Source: Methanomicrobiales archaeon (lineage in GTDB: Archaea > Halobacteriota > Methanomicrobia > Methanomicrobiales > JACTUA01). From it: a stretch of DNA of 64,000 bases. Below, piece by piece: positions 25,500-34,771 of this stretch; positions within the stretch are counted from its first letter, which is position 1; each line of letters opens with the position of its first letter. The position numbers were made by a program, and so were the translations under genes. The stretch is from positions 62,001-126,000 of the forward strand of contig JACTUA010000005.1 in NCBI GenBank assembly GCA_015660865.1. The letters run 5' to 3'. The notes beneath the pieces were generated by a model that did not search any database, was not told where the DNA came from, and worked only from the letters and a program-made list of their open reading frames with translations.

Positions 25500-25797
25500 T
25501 GACCCCTTTGGGTTATAGATATCTTACGAGGTGCAACCTTTTTGAGGGGATGGCATGCCGGGTCAGCAGCGCATCCCGCCATCCGGTGGAGGGGGACAAG
25601 GCTTCTTATGGGACGATAGGCCCTCAAGGGGCCTTTGAGCTGAAACGAGACCGGGCCAAGTTCAGGAATTGGCCGAACCCCTGGAGAATGAGATTGAGAT
25701 CCAGCGATGAAGCATGCAGGTGATGAGGAGCCGGATGTCCTTCTTCGGAGGTTTCCAGATCATTAAGTTTATATTCATGAAATGAGACGGAGAAAGC
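25500..25797. other. Intergenic stretch with no convincing gene
   Basis: About 300 bases between tRNA-Leu and the small membrane protein gene. A perfect hairpin AGGCCC-TCAAG-GGGCCT lies at 25618-25634. An open frame crosses it (to 25723) but shows no family features and no ribosome site. At the right end, GTTTATATT (25769 region) is the next gene's TATA box. Confidence 0.4.
25767..25775 (+). promoter_or_regulatory. TATA box before small membrane protein gene
   Basis: GTTTATATT ends 22 bases before the ATG at 25798, consistent with a leaderless or near-leaderless start. Confidence 0.5.
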
Positions 25798-26130
25798 ATG
25801 GCATCGATTGTTCAGGTCTCACTCCTCTTCGTGATCGCGTTGGTCATCTCGGCCTTGATCATTTACCTGATTACCAGAATGTTTGGCGAAAAGGAAGGCA
25901 TATTAACCGCACTTCTCGCTGCCCTCATCGGCACCGTGATCTACAGTGTAGCCTATTATCTGCTGGGCTCGGGGTTGGTGGCTGCAATCATCGGGGGAAT
26001 CGCTTGGCTCCTCGCCCTGCAGTACCTGTACAAGATTGGCTGGCTCAAATCCCTGGTCATCGCGGTGGTCGTGTGGATAGTTGCAATCATTGTCGGAATA
26101 TTCCTGCCCACTCTTGCCGGTCCGCTGTAG
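25798..26130 (+). CDS. Small four-helix membrane protein, unknown
   Basis: A 110-residue, almost wholly hydrophobic protein with four predicted membrane segments (about 7-27, 36-58, 61-81 and 85-105) and very short loops. Charged residues (RMFGEKEG after helix 1, YKIGWLK after helix 3) suggest that both ends face out or in together. I recognise no family. Its own TATA box lies upstream, and it is lower in GC than the enzymes nearby, as hydrophobic Ile/Val/Leu-rich genes tend to be. It stands alone. Confidence 0.75.
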   Translation: MASIVQVSLLFVIALVISALIIYLITRMFGEKEGILTALLAALIGTVIYSVAYYLLGSGLVAAIIGGIAWLLALQYLYKIGWLKSLVIAVVVWIVAIIVGIFLPTLAGPL

Positions 26131-26339
26131 AGGGATGAGGGGCGAATCCGGCGAGGATACCACTCAATGTCCTCTTGAAAAGGGACCGGATTCGTCCTAT
26201 CTCCCTCCCTTTTCATAATTTACGTATCGGGAACTCCTGATATCTTTCCCCACATACCCGTGAACCCAGTTTACGCCGGTCCAGTGCCGACCCCGCAGGC
26301 AGGCCAGGGATCAGTTGGAGGTGCCCCTGTCTTCCACCC

Positions 26340-27806
26340 TCACCCGACCCACTCAAAATCGATGAACGCCTTGTACGGGTCTGTCCTCAGCAGCCGGACC
26401 CGGACCTCCTGGCCGACATAGAGGCCGTCTTCCCCGCGGACGACCTTGCCCTCCGCGGGCGGCGTGAGCAGGCGGACATAGGTCCCGTGCTCCGTTGCGC
26501 CGGTCACGATGGCATCGAAGGATTCCCCGATATTGTCCATGAGGAGCACGGCAGCCCCGGCCTTGCGCATGAAGCGCTCGACCTTGTTGGCCTCGTGCTC
26601 CCGTTCGGTGAGCCAGGAGGAGAGTTCAGCCAGTTCGTCTGATGTGTAGGGGCTCGGCTCCCCGTTGAGCACCGATTTCAGGAGCCGCTGGATGATGAGG
26701 TCGACGTAGCGCCGGTTCGGGGCGGTGGAATGGGTGTAATGGGTGACGGCGAGGCCGAAGTGGCCGTAGGGCGCCTGCCCGGGCTCGAGGGTCAGGTACT
26801 CCCCCCGGCCCAGGAGTTTCACGATGGTCAGGGAGAGGTCCGGGAAGCGCTCGGGATCGGCCTTCTTCCGCCGGATGAGGAACTCCGAGAGGGCCTTTGC
26901 GTCCGGCTCGGAGGGCAGGGTCTCGTGGTACATCGCTGCGGTCTCCACGATCCCGTCCCAGTGCTTCGGTACGCGGACCACCCGCTGGACCATGGGAATA
27001 CCGGCCTTCTCCAGCCGGGCGACCATGGTCCCGTTCGCCGCGATCATGAAGTCCTCGATCAGGTGCCCGGCCGGGTTCTTCTTCGGGGCGACCAGCCGGC
27101 AGATCCGGCCCTCCTCGACGACCACCCTGGGTTCCAGGGTGTCCAGTTCAAGCGCCCCCTGCTCCATGCGGTACCTCTTCAGGCGCAGAGATGCCTCGAG
27201 CTGCAGGCTGAGCTGGGCCTCCAGGCCCGCGACGTCACTGACGATCTGGGGGACAGGCGTGGCTCCCTCGAACCAGTCCCCGATCTCCTCGTATACGAGT
27301 TTCGCCTTGTTGTTCACGAGGGCACGGTACACATCGCCCGGGCGGAAATCACCATCGGGGAGAATGGCGTACTCAATGATGACCGCCATCCGGTCCTCTC
27401 CGGGAAGGAGGGAGGTGATTCCCTTGGAGAGCCTGTCCGGGAAGAGGGGGAATGTCACTATGCCCGTGTAGACCGAGGTCCCGTTGTGGGCTGCATGCCG
27501 GTCTGTCGGCGATTGTCGCTTCACATAGAGGTCGACGTCCGCGATGGCGACCCTGACATGGATCTCTCCGTTCTCTCGGCGCTCGCAGTATTCCAGCTGG
27601 TCGAGATCCAGCGAGTCCTCGTTGTCTATGGACGACCACAGGAGGCTGCGCAGGTCGCGGATCTCCCCCTGGACATTCGGAAACTTCATACCGGAGAGGG
27701 CCCTGACTTCGCTCTCCACGAGTTTGGGGAACCCGGGTTCGAAGCCATACTTCTCCATGGCATGCCAAGCAATGGCCGAGAGATCGATGCCTGCGCTGTT
27801 CCTCAT
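26340..27806 (-). CDS. RNase II/R family exoribonuclease (RNB domain)
   Basis: About 488 residues. The RNB catalytic domain shows the metal-binding aspartates in SSIDNEDSLDLDQLEYCE and VAIADVDLYV, FPLFPDRLSKGITSLLPGEDRMA, and TAPNRRYVDLIIQRLL, the counterpart of the bacterial TSPxRRYxDL motif. An S1-like OB domain (DAIVTGATEHGTYVRLL) ends it; the N-terminal cold-shock domains of bacterial RNase R are absent. It degrades RNA 3' to 5'. An ATG at 27842 lies upstream, but TGATATATG centred near 27853 would start transcription at about 27828, so I take ATG 27806. RNB enzymes occur in some euryarchaea in addition to or in place of the exosome. Confidence 0.9.
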   Translation of the reverse strand: MRNSAGIDLSAIAWHAMEKYGFEPGFPKLVESEVRALSGMKFPNVQGEIRDLRSLLWSSIDNEDSLDLDQLEYCERRENGEIHVRVAIADVDLYVKRQSPTDRHAAHNGTSVYTGIVTFPLFPDRLSKGITSLLPGEDRMAVIIEYAILPDGDFRPGDVYRALVNNKAKLVYEEIGDWFEGATPVPQIVSDVAGLEAQLSLQLEASLRLKRYRMEQGALELDTLEPRVVVEEGRICRLVAPKKNPAGHLIEDFMIAANGTMVARLEKAGIPMVQRVVRVPKHWDGIVETAAMYHETLPSEPDAKALSEFLIRRKKADPERFPDLSLTIVKLLGRGEYLTLEPGQAPYGHFGLAVTHYTHSTAPNRRYVDLIIQRLLKSVLNGEPSPYTSDELAELSSWLTEREHEANKVERFMRKAGAAVLLMDNIGESFDAIVTGATEHGTYVRLLTPPAEGKVVRGEDGLYVGQEVRVRLLRTDPYKAFIDFEWVG

Positions 27807-27848
27807 GGCCCTTCTGGTGATATTCCTTTCAGGAATTACCATGCCGTT

Positions 27849-27858
27849 GCATATATCA
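27849..27858 (-). promoter_or_regulatory. TATA box for the RNase gene
   Basis: TGATATATGC on the minus strand predicts a start near 27828, downstream of the first possible ATG (27842) and upstream of the ATG at 27806. Confidence 0.45.
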
Positions 27859-27979
27859 CTTCAGGTTCCTCTCCCCTGGCCCCTTCCCGCCCGGGAAATC
27901 CATGTATCCCTGCCTGCTTCGGGGCCTTCCTGCACATCGACGCCTTTTTCATGCATCCTGTCGATGATCCGGGATAATC

Positions 27980-28600
27980 ATGGACGAGACCGAAAACCGT
28001 GCCTTCAGGATCGAGTTCGGCAAGAGCCGGATCGAGTCCCTCACCGACGGGATATTTGCCTTTGGCATGACCCTCCTCGTGCTGGGGGTCGGGTACCCCA
28101 TCTCGGTCCAGACCTTCTCGAGCACGCCCCTTGTTCAGATCCTCCGTTCCTCTTTCCCCGACTTCATCCTGTACATGGTCTCCTTCCTCATCCTTGCCGC
28201 CTTCTGGGTGAGCCACCATGTCCAGTTCCACTACATCAGGTTCATCGACCGGACCTTCCTCTGGCTGAACATCCTTGCCCTCATGTTCGTCGCCTTCGTC
28301 CCCTTCACGTCCTCCCTCGCAGGGTTCTTCTACACCTCCCGGCTCGCGGCCGCTGTCTTCGAGGTGCACCTCCTCATCATCGGGCTCATGTTCCACCTCC
28401 AGTGGCGCTATGCAAGCCATGGCCGTCGCCTCGTTGACCCTGGCCTCGATGACGCCTCCGTGAGAAGGGTTTGGGGTGCAAGCCTCGTGATACCCATATT
28501 CTCCGTGGCAGGGATCCTCCTCACGCTCCTCGGGATCCACGAGAGCCTCTTCATCTACTTCCTTGTCCCCGTCGTTCTCTGGATACGGATCCACAGGTGA
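27980..28600 (+). CDS. TMEM175-like (DUF1211) membrane protein
   Basis: A 206-residue protein with about six membrane segments. RIESLTDGIFAFGMTLLVLGV is the DUF1211/TMEM175 signature helix, with LTDG in place of the usual FSDG, and FWVSHHVQFHYIRFIDRTFLWLN is the second conserved stretch. Prokaryotic members form tetrameric potassium-leak channels. The length is that of one repeat unit, as in bacteria. The gene lies alone between the divergent RNase gene and the MFS transporter. Confidence 0.88.
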   Translation: MDETENRAFRIEFGKSRIESLTDGIFAFGMTLLVLGVGYPISVQTFSSTPLVQILRSSFPDFILYMVSFLILAAFWVSHHVQFHYIRFIDRTFLWLNILALMFVAFVPFTSSLAGFFYTSRLAAAVFEVHLLIIGLMFHLQWRYASHGRRLVDPGLDDASVRRVWGASLVIPIFSVAGILLTLLGIHESLFIYFLVPVVLWIRIHR

Positions 28601-28729
28601 TGCAGGGAACGTGGAATTCCTTCAGAAGCGGAGACGGGGTGTGGAACGCCCGTCGATGCCTGCAGAGGGGGTTGAGCCCCCCTCCCCGCCTGGAACGAGT
28701 CTTGCCCGCATTTGGGCAGCTTCAAGAAT

Positions 28730-30184
28730 ATGCAACGGGAACAATTGAAGAGGCAGATGGAGAGCAAGCAGAAAGTGGTCATGGCCGTGCTCATGCTCGG
28801 CACCCTCATGGGCTCCCTTGACTCGACCATCGTCATCCTCGCCTTCCCGACCATCGCAGACACCCTCCACTCCGACCTCATCACGACGCTCTGGGTCATC
28901 CTGATCTACCTCCTCGTCGTCGCGGTGACCACCACCCAGCTCGGGAGGATCGGAGACATCTACGGGAGGAGCCGGATGTTCAACACCGGCTTCGGCGTCT
29001 TCACCCTGGGATCCCTCTTCTGCGGCCTCTCGCCCTCCATCTGGTGGCTCATCGCGTCCCGGGCCGTCCAAGCCCTCGGCGGGTCTCTCATGCAGGCCAA
29101 CAGCGGCGCCATCGTTGCCGATACCTTTCCTCCCAACCAGAGGGGGGCCGCCTTCGGGTACATCTCCCTCGGCTGGACGAGCGGGGCGATGCTCGGGATC
29201 GTCCTCGGCGGCATCATCACGACCTTCGTCGGCTGGGAGTACATCTTCTTCATCAACCTCCCCATCGGGATCGTGGCCACGGTGCTCGGGCTCCGGTACG
29301 TGAGGGACGAGGCCCGGGTCCGGGAGGATCTGGACATCCCTGGCATGATACTCCTCTGTGCAGCCCTCTCCCTCCTCTCCTTTGGCGCGATCGACTTCGC
29401 AGCACGGGACCTGGCTCTCTCCAACATCGGCTCGCTCCTCGCAGGGGTCGTCGCCCTTGTCCTCTTCTTTGCCTACGAGCTGAGGATATCCCGGCCCATC
29501 ATGGACTTCTCGGCGCTGGAGAGCAGGATCCTCCGGTACTCCATCCTGGCCACGTTCTTCCTCTCCCTCGGGTACCTGGCCGTGGTCTTCCTGATCACGA
29601 TGTACCTCCAGGGCGTCCGCGCACTTTCACCCCTCTATGCTGCCCTCCTCCTCATCCCGGGCTACGTCGCCGGGTCGTTCCTCTCCCCCGTGATGGGCAG
29701 GCTCTCTGACCGCTACGGCGCCCGATATATAGCAACCGCCGGAGCAGGGGCGATCATCCTCGCAACCCTGCTCTACCTGAGCCTGAGGATCGATACACCT
29801 CTTGAGTTCGTGCTCGTGGCCTCGGGTGTCTCGGGGATCGGGACCTCGATGTTCTTCCCTGCGAACAACAGCGCCGTCATGGCCCATGCCCCTCACGGGA
29901 CCTACGGGGGTATCTCCGGCCTCCTCCGTACCATGCAGAACATCGGCATCCTGGGCAGCTTTGTCATCACCATCACGGTCGCTGCGGCATCGATACCCCG
30001 GGAGGTCGCTTTCGAGGTCTTCATCGGGACCACCAACCTCGTGGGGGGCGTCTCCCAGGCATTCGTCCAGGGGATCGATGCGGCCCTCTGGATATCACTC
30101 GTCTTCATCGCCATCGCAGGTGTTCTCTCCTGGCTCCGCGGGGAGGAGACCCGCGGTGCGAGCCCGCTGATCACGGGGAGATGA
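28730..30184 (+). CDS. MFS drug-efflux transporter (DHA2, 14-helix type)
   Basis: A ~484-residue major facilitator of the EmrB/QacA class. GSLDSTIVILAFPTIADTLH matches the conserved first-helix motif LDxTIVNVALP, GRIGDIYGRSRMF is motif A, and about 14 membrane segments follow. The later QGVRALSPLYAALLLIPGYVAGSF and LSDRYGARYI also fit. Substrates are probably hydrophobic cations or drugs expelled with proton entry. ATG 28730 is taken as start; a TTG at 28712 is less likely. No regulator is adjacent. Confidence 0.9.
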   Translation: MQREQLKRQMESKQKVVMAVLMLGTLMGSLDSTIVILAFPTIADTLHSDLITTLWVILIYLLVVAVTTTQLGRIGDIYGRSRMFNTGFGVFTLGSLFCGLSPSIWWLIASRAVQALGGSLMQANSGAIVADTFPPNQRGAAFGYISLGWTSGAMLGIVLGGIITTFVGWEYIFFINLPIGIVATVLGLRYVRDEARVREDLDIPGMILLCAALSLLSFGAIDFAARDLALSNIGSLLAGVVALVLFFAYELRISRPIMDFSALESRILRYSILATFFLSLGYLAVVFLITMYLQGVRALSPLYAALLLIPGYVAGSFLSPVMGRLSDRYGARYIATAGAGAIILATLLYLSLRIDTPLEFVLVASGVSGIGTSMFFPANNSAVMAHAPHGTYGGISGLLRTMQNIGILGSFVITITVAAASIPREVAFEVFIGTTNLVGGVSQAFVQGIDAALWISLVFIAIAGVLSWLRGEETRGASPLITGR

Positions 30185-30191
30185 ACAGAAC

Positions 30192-30644
30192 TCAGAATAC
30201 CAGAGTTGCGAGAGCTCCCAGCCAGCAGATGAATAGGATAACCGGGGCTCCGAGAATATAGTATACCGACGGGACAGCTCCCATCACCTTCATGATGAGG
30301 GGGGCCTTCCCCCTCTCCCCTGCTGTCTCAAGAACCTGGAACCTGGCGTCCTCCGGGTAACGGGCAGCAATCTCCCGGATCTTCAGCCGCCATCCTTCCT
30401 GAAAGAGAACAGTCCTGCCGAGGGAGAAGGCCCAGACAAGCGAGAAGGCGGCCCCCGCAAGGCAGAGCGGCCAGTTCTTCGGGACCAGGCCGCCGGCAAA
30501 ACTCACCGTCGCGATGAACAGGGCGTTCGTGGCCAGGAGGACAAGGAGCTTGGCGGTCTTGATGGGGTTCTCCCTGGCCCAGAGATCGACGAGGAGCCGG
30601 TACGAGACATGGTCCTGTTCCACCCTATCGGCATCCGATCCCAT
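30192..30644 (-). CDS. Conserved membrane protein of unknown function
   Basis: A 150-residue protein with a charged N-terminus (DRVEQDHVSYRLLVDLWARENPIKTAK), two membrane segments at about 32-75, a cytoplasmic-looking basic stretch (GWRLKIREIAARYPEDARF), and a last hydrophobic region at ~125-148. The opening YRLLVDLWARENPIKTAKL suggests a conserved family that I cannot name. It converges with the MFS gene, eight bases from its stop. No functional clue comes from its neighbours. Confidence 0.65.
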   Translation of the reverse strand: MGSDADRVEQDHVSYRLLVDLWARENPIKTAKLLVLLATNALFIATVSFAGGLVPKNWPLCLAGAAFSLVWAFSLGRTVLFQEGWRLKIREIAARYPEDARFQVLETAGERGKAPLIMKVMGAVPSVYYILGAPVILFICWLGALATLVF

Positions 30645-30756
30645 GATGATGAGTCTCTGGACCCTCCCTGGATATATCCTGTTCCCTGAAAGTCGAGACG
30701 GTGTGGTTCAGACGGTGCTTAACCTCGCGGTTGAAGAAGTCAGCTGGGAAAAGGCC

Positions 30757-31611
30757 TCAATCCTTCAGGAGGAAGTAGTCAGCCAGGATGGCGACGATGA
30801 TGATGACAGCCGCGTAACCGATGATCCCCGGTGACAAGCCTTCGGGGCCCGGCGTCGCCGGAGGCGTACGGGGGAGGGAAGGGGTCTGGACCGGAGGGCT
30901 CGGCGTGGCCGGGATGGTTGTACGCGGGACCGTCGCGGTGACGGGTGGCGGTGTTGGCGGCTCAGGCCCCTGGGTGATCTGAGGGGTGGTCGCGGGTATC
31001 GTGGTGCGATTACCCACCCGGACCACCTGGCTGGCCTCCAGGGTGCCGTTCACGAGAACCTTCAGAGTCATGTTCCCTCCGTCAGCCCCGTAGATGAAGG
31101 GGGTTGAGACCGAATCATCAGTTCCCACCTTCCTCCCCTGCTGGATGAGGGTGATCGTAACAGGGGCACTGGCATTATGAACCTCATACAGGACGAGGTA
31201 ATCGTAATACACTCCTGTGAGGATGTCCATGGGGAGCGATACGGTAATATTCCCCGTGCCGGGTTTCGGGGGGACACCATTTATCATACTCCCGGCCCGG
31301 ACGATGAGCGTAATTCGGTTCACATTCTCCCCGGCCACCGTGATATTGCCCTTCTGGAGGCTGAAATCATACCTCCAATTGGTGACGTTGAACCAGGAGG
31401 TGGAAGAGGCTGCAGGGAACGTGGAGACTAAGGTCGTATTGAGGGCATAACCGTCTGTGACATTGGAGAGGGTGATGGAGATCTGGCTTCCATCCATGAT
31501 GGTATCGGGCTGGATCTGGACCCCGATGCCAAGGACTGCGGAGAAGATGAGGGGGAGGACAAGCAGGAGAGCAAGAGGCCGTCTATCAGGGGATCTGGCT
31601 ATTCCTCTCAT
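30757..31611 (-). CDS. Secreted surface protein with Pro/Thr stalk and C-terminal anchor
   Basis: A 284-residue protein with an N-terminal signal segment (PLALLLVLPLIFSAVLGIG), then about 170 residues of beta-rich sequence with many N-glycosylation sites (NVT, NTT, NIT, NAS). A Pro/Thr-rich stalk follows (residues ~205-255, e.g. TPPPVTATVPRTTIPATPS), and a C-terminal membrane helix IIGYAAVIIIVAILADYFLL ends in a charged KD. This layout is usual for archaeal cell-surface proteins tied to the membrane. The ligand is unknown. Confidence 0.75.
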   Translation of the reverse strand: MRGIARSPDRRPLALLLVLPLIFSAVLGIGVQIQPDTIMDGSQISITLSNVTDGYALNTTLVSTFPAASSTSWFNVTNWRYDFSLQKGNITVAGENVNRITLIVRAGSMINGVPPKPGTGNITVSLPMDILTGVYYDYLVLYEVHNASAPVTITLIQQGRKVGTDDSVSTPFIYGADGGNMTLKVLVNGTLEASQVVRVGNRTTIPATTPQITQGPEPPTPPPVTATVPRTTIPATPSPPVQTPSLPRTPPATPGPEGLSPGIIGYAAVIIIVAILADYFLLKD

Positions 31612-31726
31612 GAGAAACGGTTTTCTTTTTTACCCGTGAGGGGATGAACTTAACGATTGACGTTCCAGGACGTATTCCTGGGCAACTATTATGGAACACA
31701 AATCCAAAAGAGGTGAGAGGGAAGGC

Positions 31727-32224
31727 ATGAAACGGTTCCGGTTGGTCTCTCTCCTCCTCGTTCTCGTGATCCTCGCCTCCACGCCGGCAGCCGCCCTCCA
31801 TGCACGGTACCTGGATATCGTCGTTGACAGGGGAGGGGATGCCACGGTCACCTTCGAGTACACCCTCTCCTTTATCGAGCAGGCCCTCGCCTTCTTCGGG
31901 GCCGTGAACCCCGATCGGGACCTCGAACGCATCTTTGCCGCAGCTACGGGCGGCGGGAGGGTCGAGACCCTCATGGCGAGCGATCAGGCCACGACCTTCG
32001 CCGTGAAGGGTTTTGCCGTCGTCACGCTTGATTCCCGGGGCATCACCTATGACACATACCCCCTCAACCTGAGCTGGGGCCAGGCCGGCTATGAATCCTC
32101 GATCCTGGCGCCCCTCCTCTCGCCGGATTTCTCCCCTGACGTGACTGTTATCAGGTTCCCGGATGCCTATTCGGTCACTTTTCATGACCTGCTCCTGATA
32201 CCCAACGTCACCCACTCATTCTGA
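31727..32224 (+). CDS. Small secreted protein, unknown
   Basis: A 165-residue protein with signal peptide KRFRLVSLLLVLVILASTPAAALHA. The mature part is beta-rich (ARYLDIVVDRGGDATVTFEYTLSFIEQALAFFG) and has no Cys and no anchor. GAGGTGAGAGGGAAGG ahead of ATG 31727 decides the start over the ATG at 31691. It is divergent from the surface protein at 30757, so both may serve the envelope. I do not recognise a family. Confidence 0.65.
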   Translation: MKRFRLVSLLLVLVILASTPAAALHARYLDIVVDRGGDATVTFEYTLSFIEQALAFFGAVNPDRDLERIFAAATGGGRVETLMASDQATTFAVKGFAVVTLDSRGITYDTYPLNLSWGQAGYESSILAPLLSPDFSPDVTVIRFPDAYSVTFHDLLLIPNVTHSF

Positions 32225-32354
32225 CATGGGTCTCCTTCCGAGAAGGGCATGGCCATTGAGGAATCCGCTCCGTGCAGATCGCTTCCTGCGGGATGGGGTT
32301 CCGGGGAGTGTAAAGGCCAATGGCCCCGGGATCTGATCAGCAAGGTCAGGATGC

Positions 32355-33233
32355 TCAACGCTTGAAGGCGTCGCGTACGAGCCCGCCGATCTTCCCCTGG
32401 ATCCCGGGAAGGGTCCGGACATCCCTGACGTTGTCCATCCCGTCAAGGAGGACCTCGCCGGTGTACCGGATGCCCAGGTTCCTCATGAAGGAGATGACGA
32501 CCCCCTTCACGCAGGTGAAGTTGGCGGTGCCCTTCCTCCCTGCGACCGAGAGGAGGAGCCCCTTCTTCTCCCCTCCGCCAGTGAACAGGTTCTTCTCGGC
32601 ATGGTATGCCTGGCAGCGGTCGATGAAGATCTTGAGACCTCCCGGAACCGTATTCGTATAGACAGGGGTACAGATGACAAGGAGAGAAGCGGACCGGAGG
32701 GCCCTGATGAGATCAGTCATATCGTCATCAAAGGTGCAGGTGCCGGTGTTGTAACACTGGTAGCAGCCGATGCAGGGATGGATGGAGAGGTCATCGAGGT
32801 ACACCACCCGGGCCTTCTTCCTGATATTGGCCGCCTCATCTGCAGCCCAGCCCGCGAAGATGCCGCAGTTCCCATCGGCCCGTGGGCTCCCCTGGATGAT
32901 GAGGGCTTCCACGTCTCCAACGGGAGATACCCCTTCACGAGGCATCTCGACGGAGGCGAGGAACCCACCAGGATCCTTCATGAGGGCCCTCTCCCATTCC
33001 GCGGCTTTTCCCCGGATTACCTTCTCTGCATTCAGGGGGACGGTGGGAGAGTACTCGTAGGAGTTGGTCCGGAAGAGGGCAAGGGTGATGCCTCCGGAGT
33101 CCAGGCGGAGGGTGTAGCGGATCATGCCGGGATAGAGCCGGGAGAGGTCCTCCTCCCCTATGGAGAGGTGGTAGATCTTCCCTCCTGCTGCTTTGATCTC
33201 CTTCGACAGGAGGGGGTTTCCCTTCCCTTCCAT
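32355..33233 (-). CDS. Iron-sulfur flavoprotein (Isf-like) with extra N-terminal domain
   Basis: A 292-residue protein. Residues ~105-290 are an NADPH-dependent FMN reductase/flavodoxin fold (ALIIQGSPRADGNCGI, VICTPVYTNTVPGGLKIFIDRC). The compact cysteine motif CIGCYQCYNTGTC, CX2CX2CX5C, binds the 4Fe-4S cluster of methanogen Isf, which handles electrons from ferredoxin and reduces peroxide or oxygen. The first ~105 residues (KIYHLSIGEEDLSRLYPGMIRYTLRL...) are additional to the usual ~190-residue Isf and belong to no family I know. The gene stands alone. Confidence 0.85.
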   Translation of the reverse strand: MEGKGNPLLSKEIKAAGGKIYHLSIGEEDLSRLYPGMIRYTLRLDSGGITLALFRTNSYEYSPTVPLNAEKVIRGKAAEWERALMKDPGGFLASVEMPREGVSPVGDVEALIIQGSPRADGNCGIFAGWAADEAANIRKKARVVYLDDLSIHPCIGCYQCYNTGTCTFDDDMTDLIRALRSASLLVICTPVYTNTVPGGLKIFIDRCQAYHAEKNLFTGGGEKKGLLLSVAGRKGTANFTCVKGVVISFMRNLGIRYTGEVLLDGMDNVRDVRTLPGIQGKIGGLVRDAFKR

Positions 33234-33524
33234 GAAAGGTTATTTTCACCTCCCCCTCCCAATAACCCTACCCATCCCGCTGGGAACGCCGCCACGGCGG
33301 TGTCCGCAGTTCTCTTTCAGGGGGATCCGACTTTGGGAACCGTGAGGTGTCCGTGATTTTCTCGGGTTCGCCTCCTGTCGGTTCCGGATCTTCCCCCTGC
33401 CGGATGACAATATGCCCTTCGGCCCCCCGATCCGAACCCATTAAGAACTCCAAGGGAGGTCTCTCTTCTATGATATCGCTGATCCCCCACCCCATCGATA
33501 CCATGGATTCCCTTCCCTGCCGGG

Positions 33525-34298
33525 GTGACGCTTATCCCCCTTGACAGCACGCTCCGGCCGATCGCCCTCATCTATACCCTTGCTCTGGTGGGGATCCTCG
33601 CCTTTCTCTGGTACAGGGGGAGGATCACCCGGACCCTCGCCGCCGCCGTCCTCGTCGCCTCGGCCGTGTTCGGCTTCCTCTTTGCCTCGGTAGCCCCCTG
33701 GCAGTTCCAGCTCCTTCTTATCGGGGACGTGAAGGATCTCGGGGGCCCCCTTATCTTTGGAGTCCTTATCCTCGGTGTGCTCCTCATCCTCACCCTCGTT
33801 CTCGGGAGGCTCTTCTGCAGCTCCCTCTGCCCCCTCGGGGCGCTCCAGGAGCTCGCCTACCTCGCGCCCGTCCCCAAGGTGAAGCCCCGGGTGAAGGCGA
33901 TCCTGTATACCCTGAGGTTCATCGCCCTTGCCATCATCGTGGTCGCGGCTCTCTTTCTCTCGGTGAGCACCCTTGCCTACCTGGGAGTGGCAGACCTCTT
34001 CTTCCTCTCCTTTTCGATGGGCTCTCTCGTCATGCTGACCCTCCTTGTCATATCCCTCTTCTTCTACCGGCCATTCTGCCGCGTCCTCTGCCCCTTCGGG
34101 GCGCTCCTTGCCCTGGCAGGGGCGGGATCCTTCTTCAAACTCCGCCGGAACCCTTCCTGCATCGAGTGCGGGAAGTGCGAGTTCACCTGCCCCGTGGATG
34201 AGGCAAAGCGGGAGGACCTGAAGGGGGAATGCTACCTCTGCGGCAGGTGCACCGAGGTCTGCCCGGTGAAGGGGGCCATCACGTACCGGAGAGGGTGA
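33525..34298 (+). CDS. NapH-like membrane polyferredoxin
   Basis: A 257-residue membrane protein with five or six segments and two cytoplasmic-face motifs, CSSLCPLGALQE and CRVLCPFGALLA, as in NapH/NosR/RdxA proteins. The C-terminus has two 4Fe-4S motifs, CIECGKCEFTCPVDEAK and CYLCGRCTEVCPVKGA. It probably passes electrons between a membrane donor and a soluble or secreted reductase, but no partner reductase is adjacent. The start is GTG 33525 (CGGG just upstream). Confidence 0.85.
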   Translation: MTLIPLDSTLRPIALIYTLALVGILAFLWYRGRITRTLAAAVLVASAVFGFLFASVAPWQFQLLLIGDVKDLGGPLIFGVLILGVLLILTLVLGRLFCSSLCPLGALQELAYLAPVPKVKPRVKAILYTLRFIALAIIVVAALFLSVSTLAYLGVADLFFLSFSMGSLVMLTLLVISLFFYRPFCRVLCPFGALLALAGAGSFFKLRRNPSCIECGKCEFTCPVDEAKREDLKGECYLCGRCTEVCPVKGAITYRRG

Positions 34299-34402
34299 CC
34301 GGGGATGTGCATCCTTAACGGGAAAAAGGAAGCAGAAAGTGCGGCCGTCCGGGTCAGAATGACTTTGAACCGGGAGAACAACAGAGTCGGGAGGTGCTTT
34401 CG

Positions 34403-34771
34403 ATGAGTGGTGAGAAGAAGGAGCATTCGGGGCGCGAGGAGCTCTTGGGAAAGGTATTCAGCCTGAAAGACCTCGTGGCCTACCAGGACGGGACCGTGGC
34501 GAGCCGGATGATCGTCTTCAGGGATGCAGGGAACATCACCCTCTTCTCCTTCGACGAGGGCGAGGGGCTCTCGGAGCACACCGCCCCCTTCGACGCGGTC
34601 GTCACCATTCTGGACGGGGAGTGCGAGGTCTGGGTGGCGGGGGAGACCCACAGGCTGAAGGAGGGGGAGACCATCATCTTCCCTGCCAACAAGCCCCATG
34701 CCCTCTCGGCCGTCACGAGGTTCAAGATGATGCTCACCATGATCCGGGAGTGCAAGGAGCATGGCGGATAA
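34403..34771 (+). CDS. Small cupin-domain protein
   Basis: A 122-residue single cupin barrel. LFSFDEGEGLSEHTAPFDAVVTILDGECEVWVAGETHRLKEGETIIFPANKPHAL shows the two cupin motifs, although the first has a single His and Glu pattern (SEHTAP..D) rather than the full metal set. GGAGGT seven bases before ATG 34403 fixes the start. Its last 11 bases overlap the next gene. Such cupins bind small ligands or metals; the substrate is not evident. Confidence 0.85.
   Translation: MSGEKKEHSGREELLGKVFSLKDLVAYQDGTVASRMIVFRDAGNITLFSFDEGEGLSEHTAPFDAVVTILDGECEVWVAGETHRLKEGETIIFPANKPHALSAVTRFKMMLTMIRECKEHGG

Noticed and set aside
23453-25627. A 724-codon frame on the minus strand across DUF2070 and tRNA-Leu
   Set aside because: It runs through a tRNA gene and opposite a clear DUF2070 gene, has Pro/Glu/Arg-biased composition and no family motif; it is a GC-driven shadow.
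25475-25723. 82-codon plus-strand gene after tRNA-Leu
   Set aside because: It starts inside the tRNA, crosses a perfect hairpin and shows no recognisable features.
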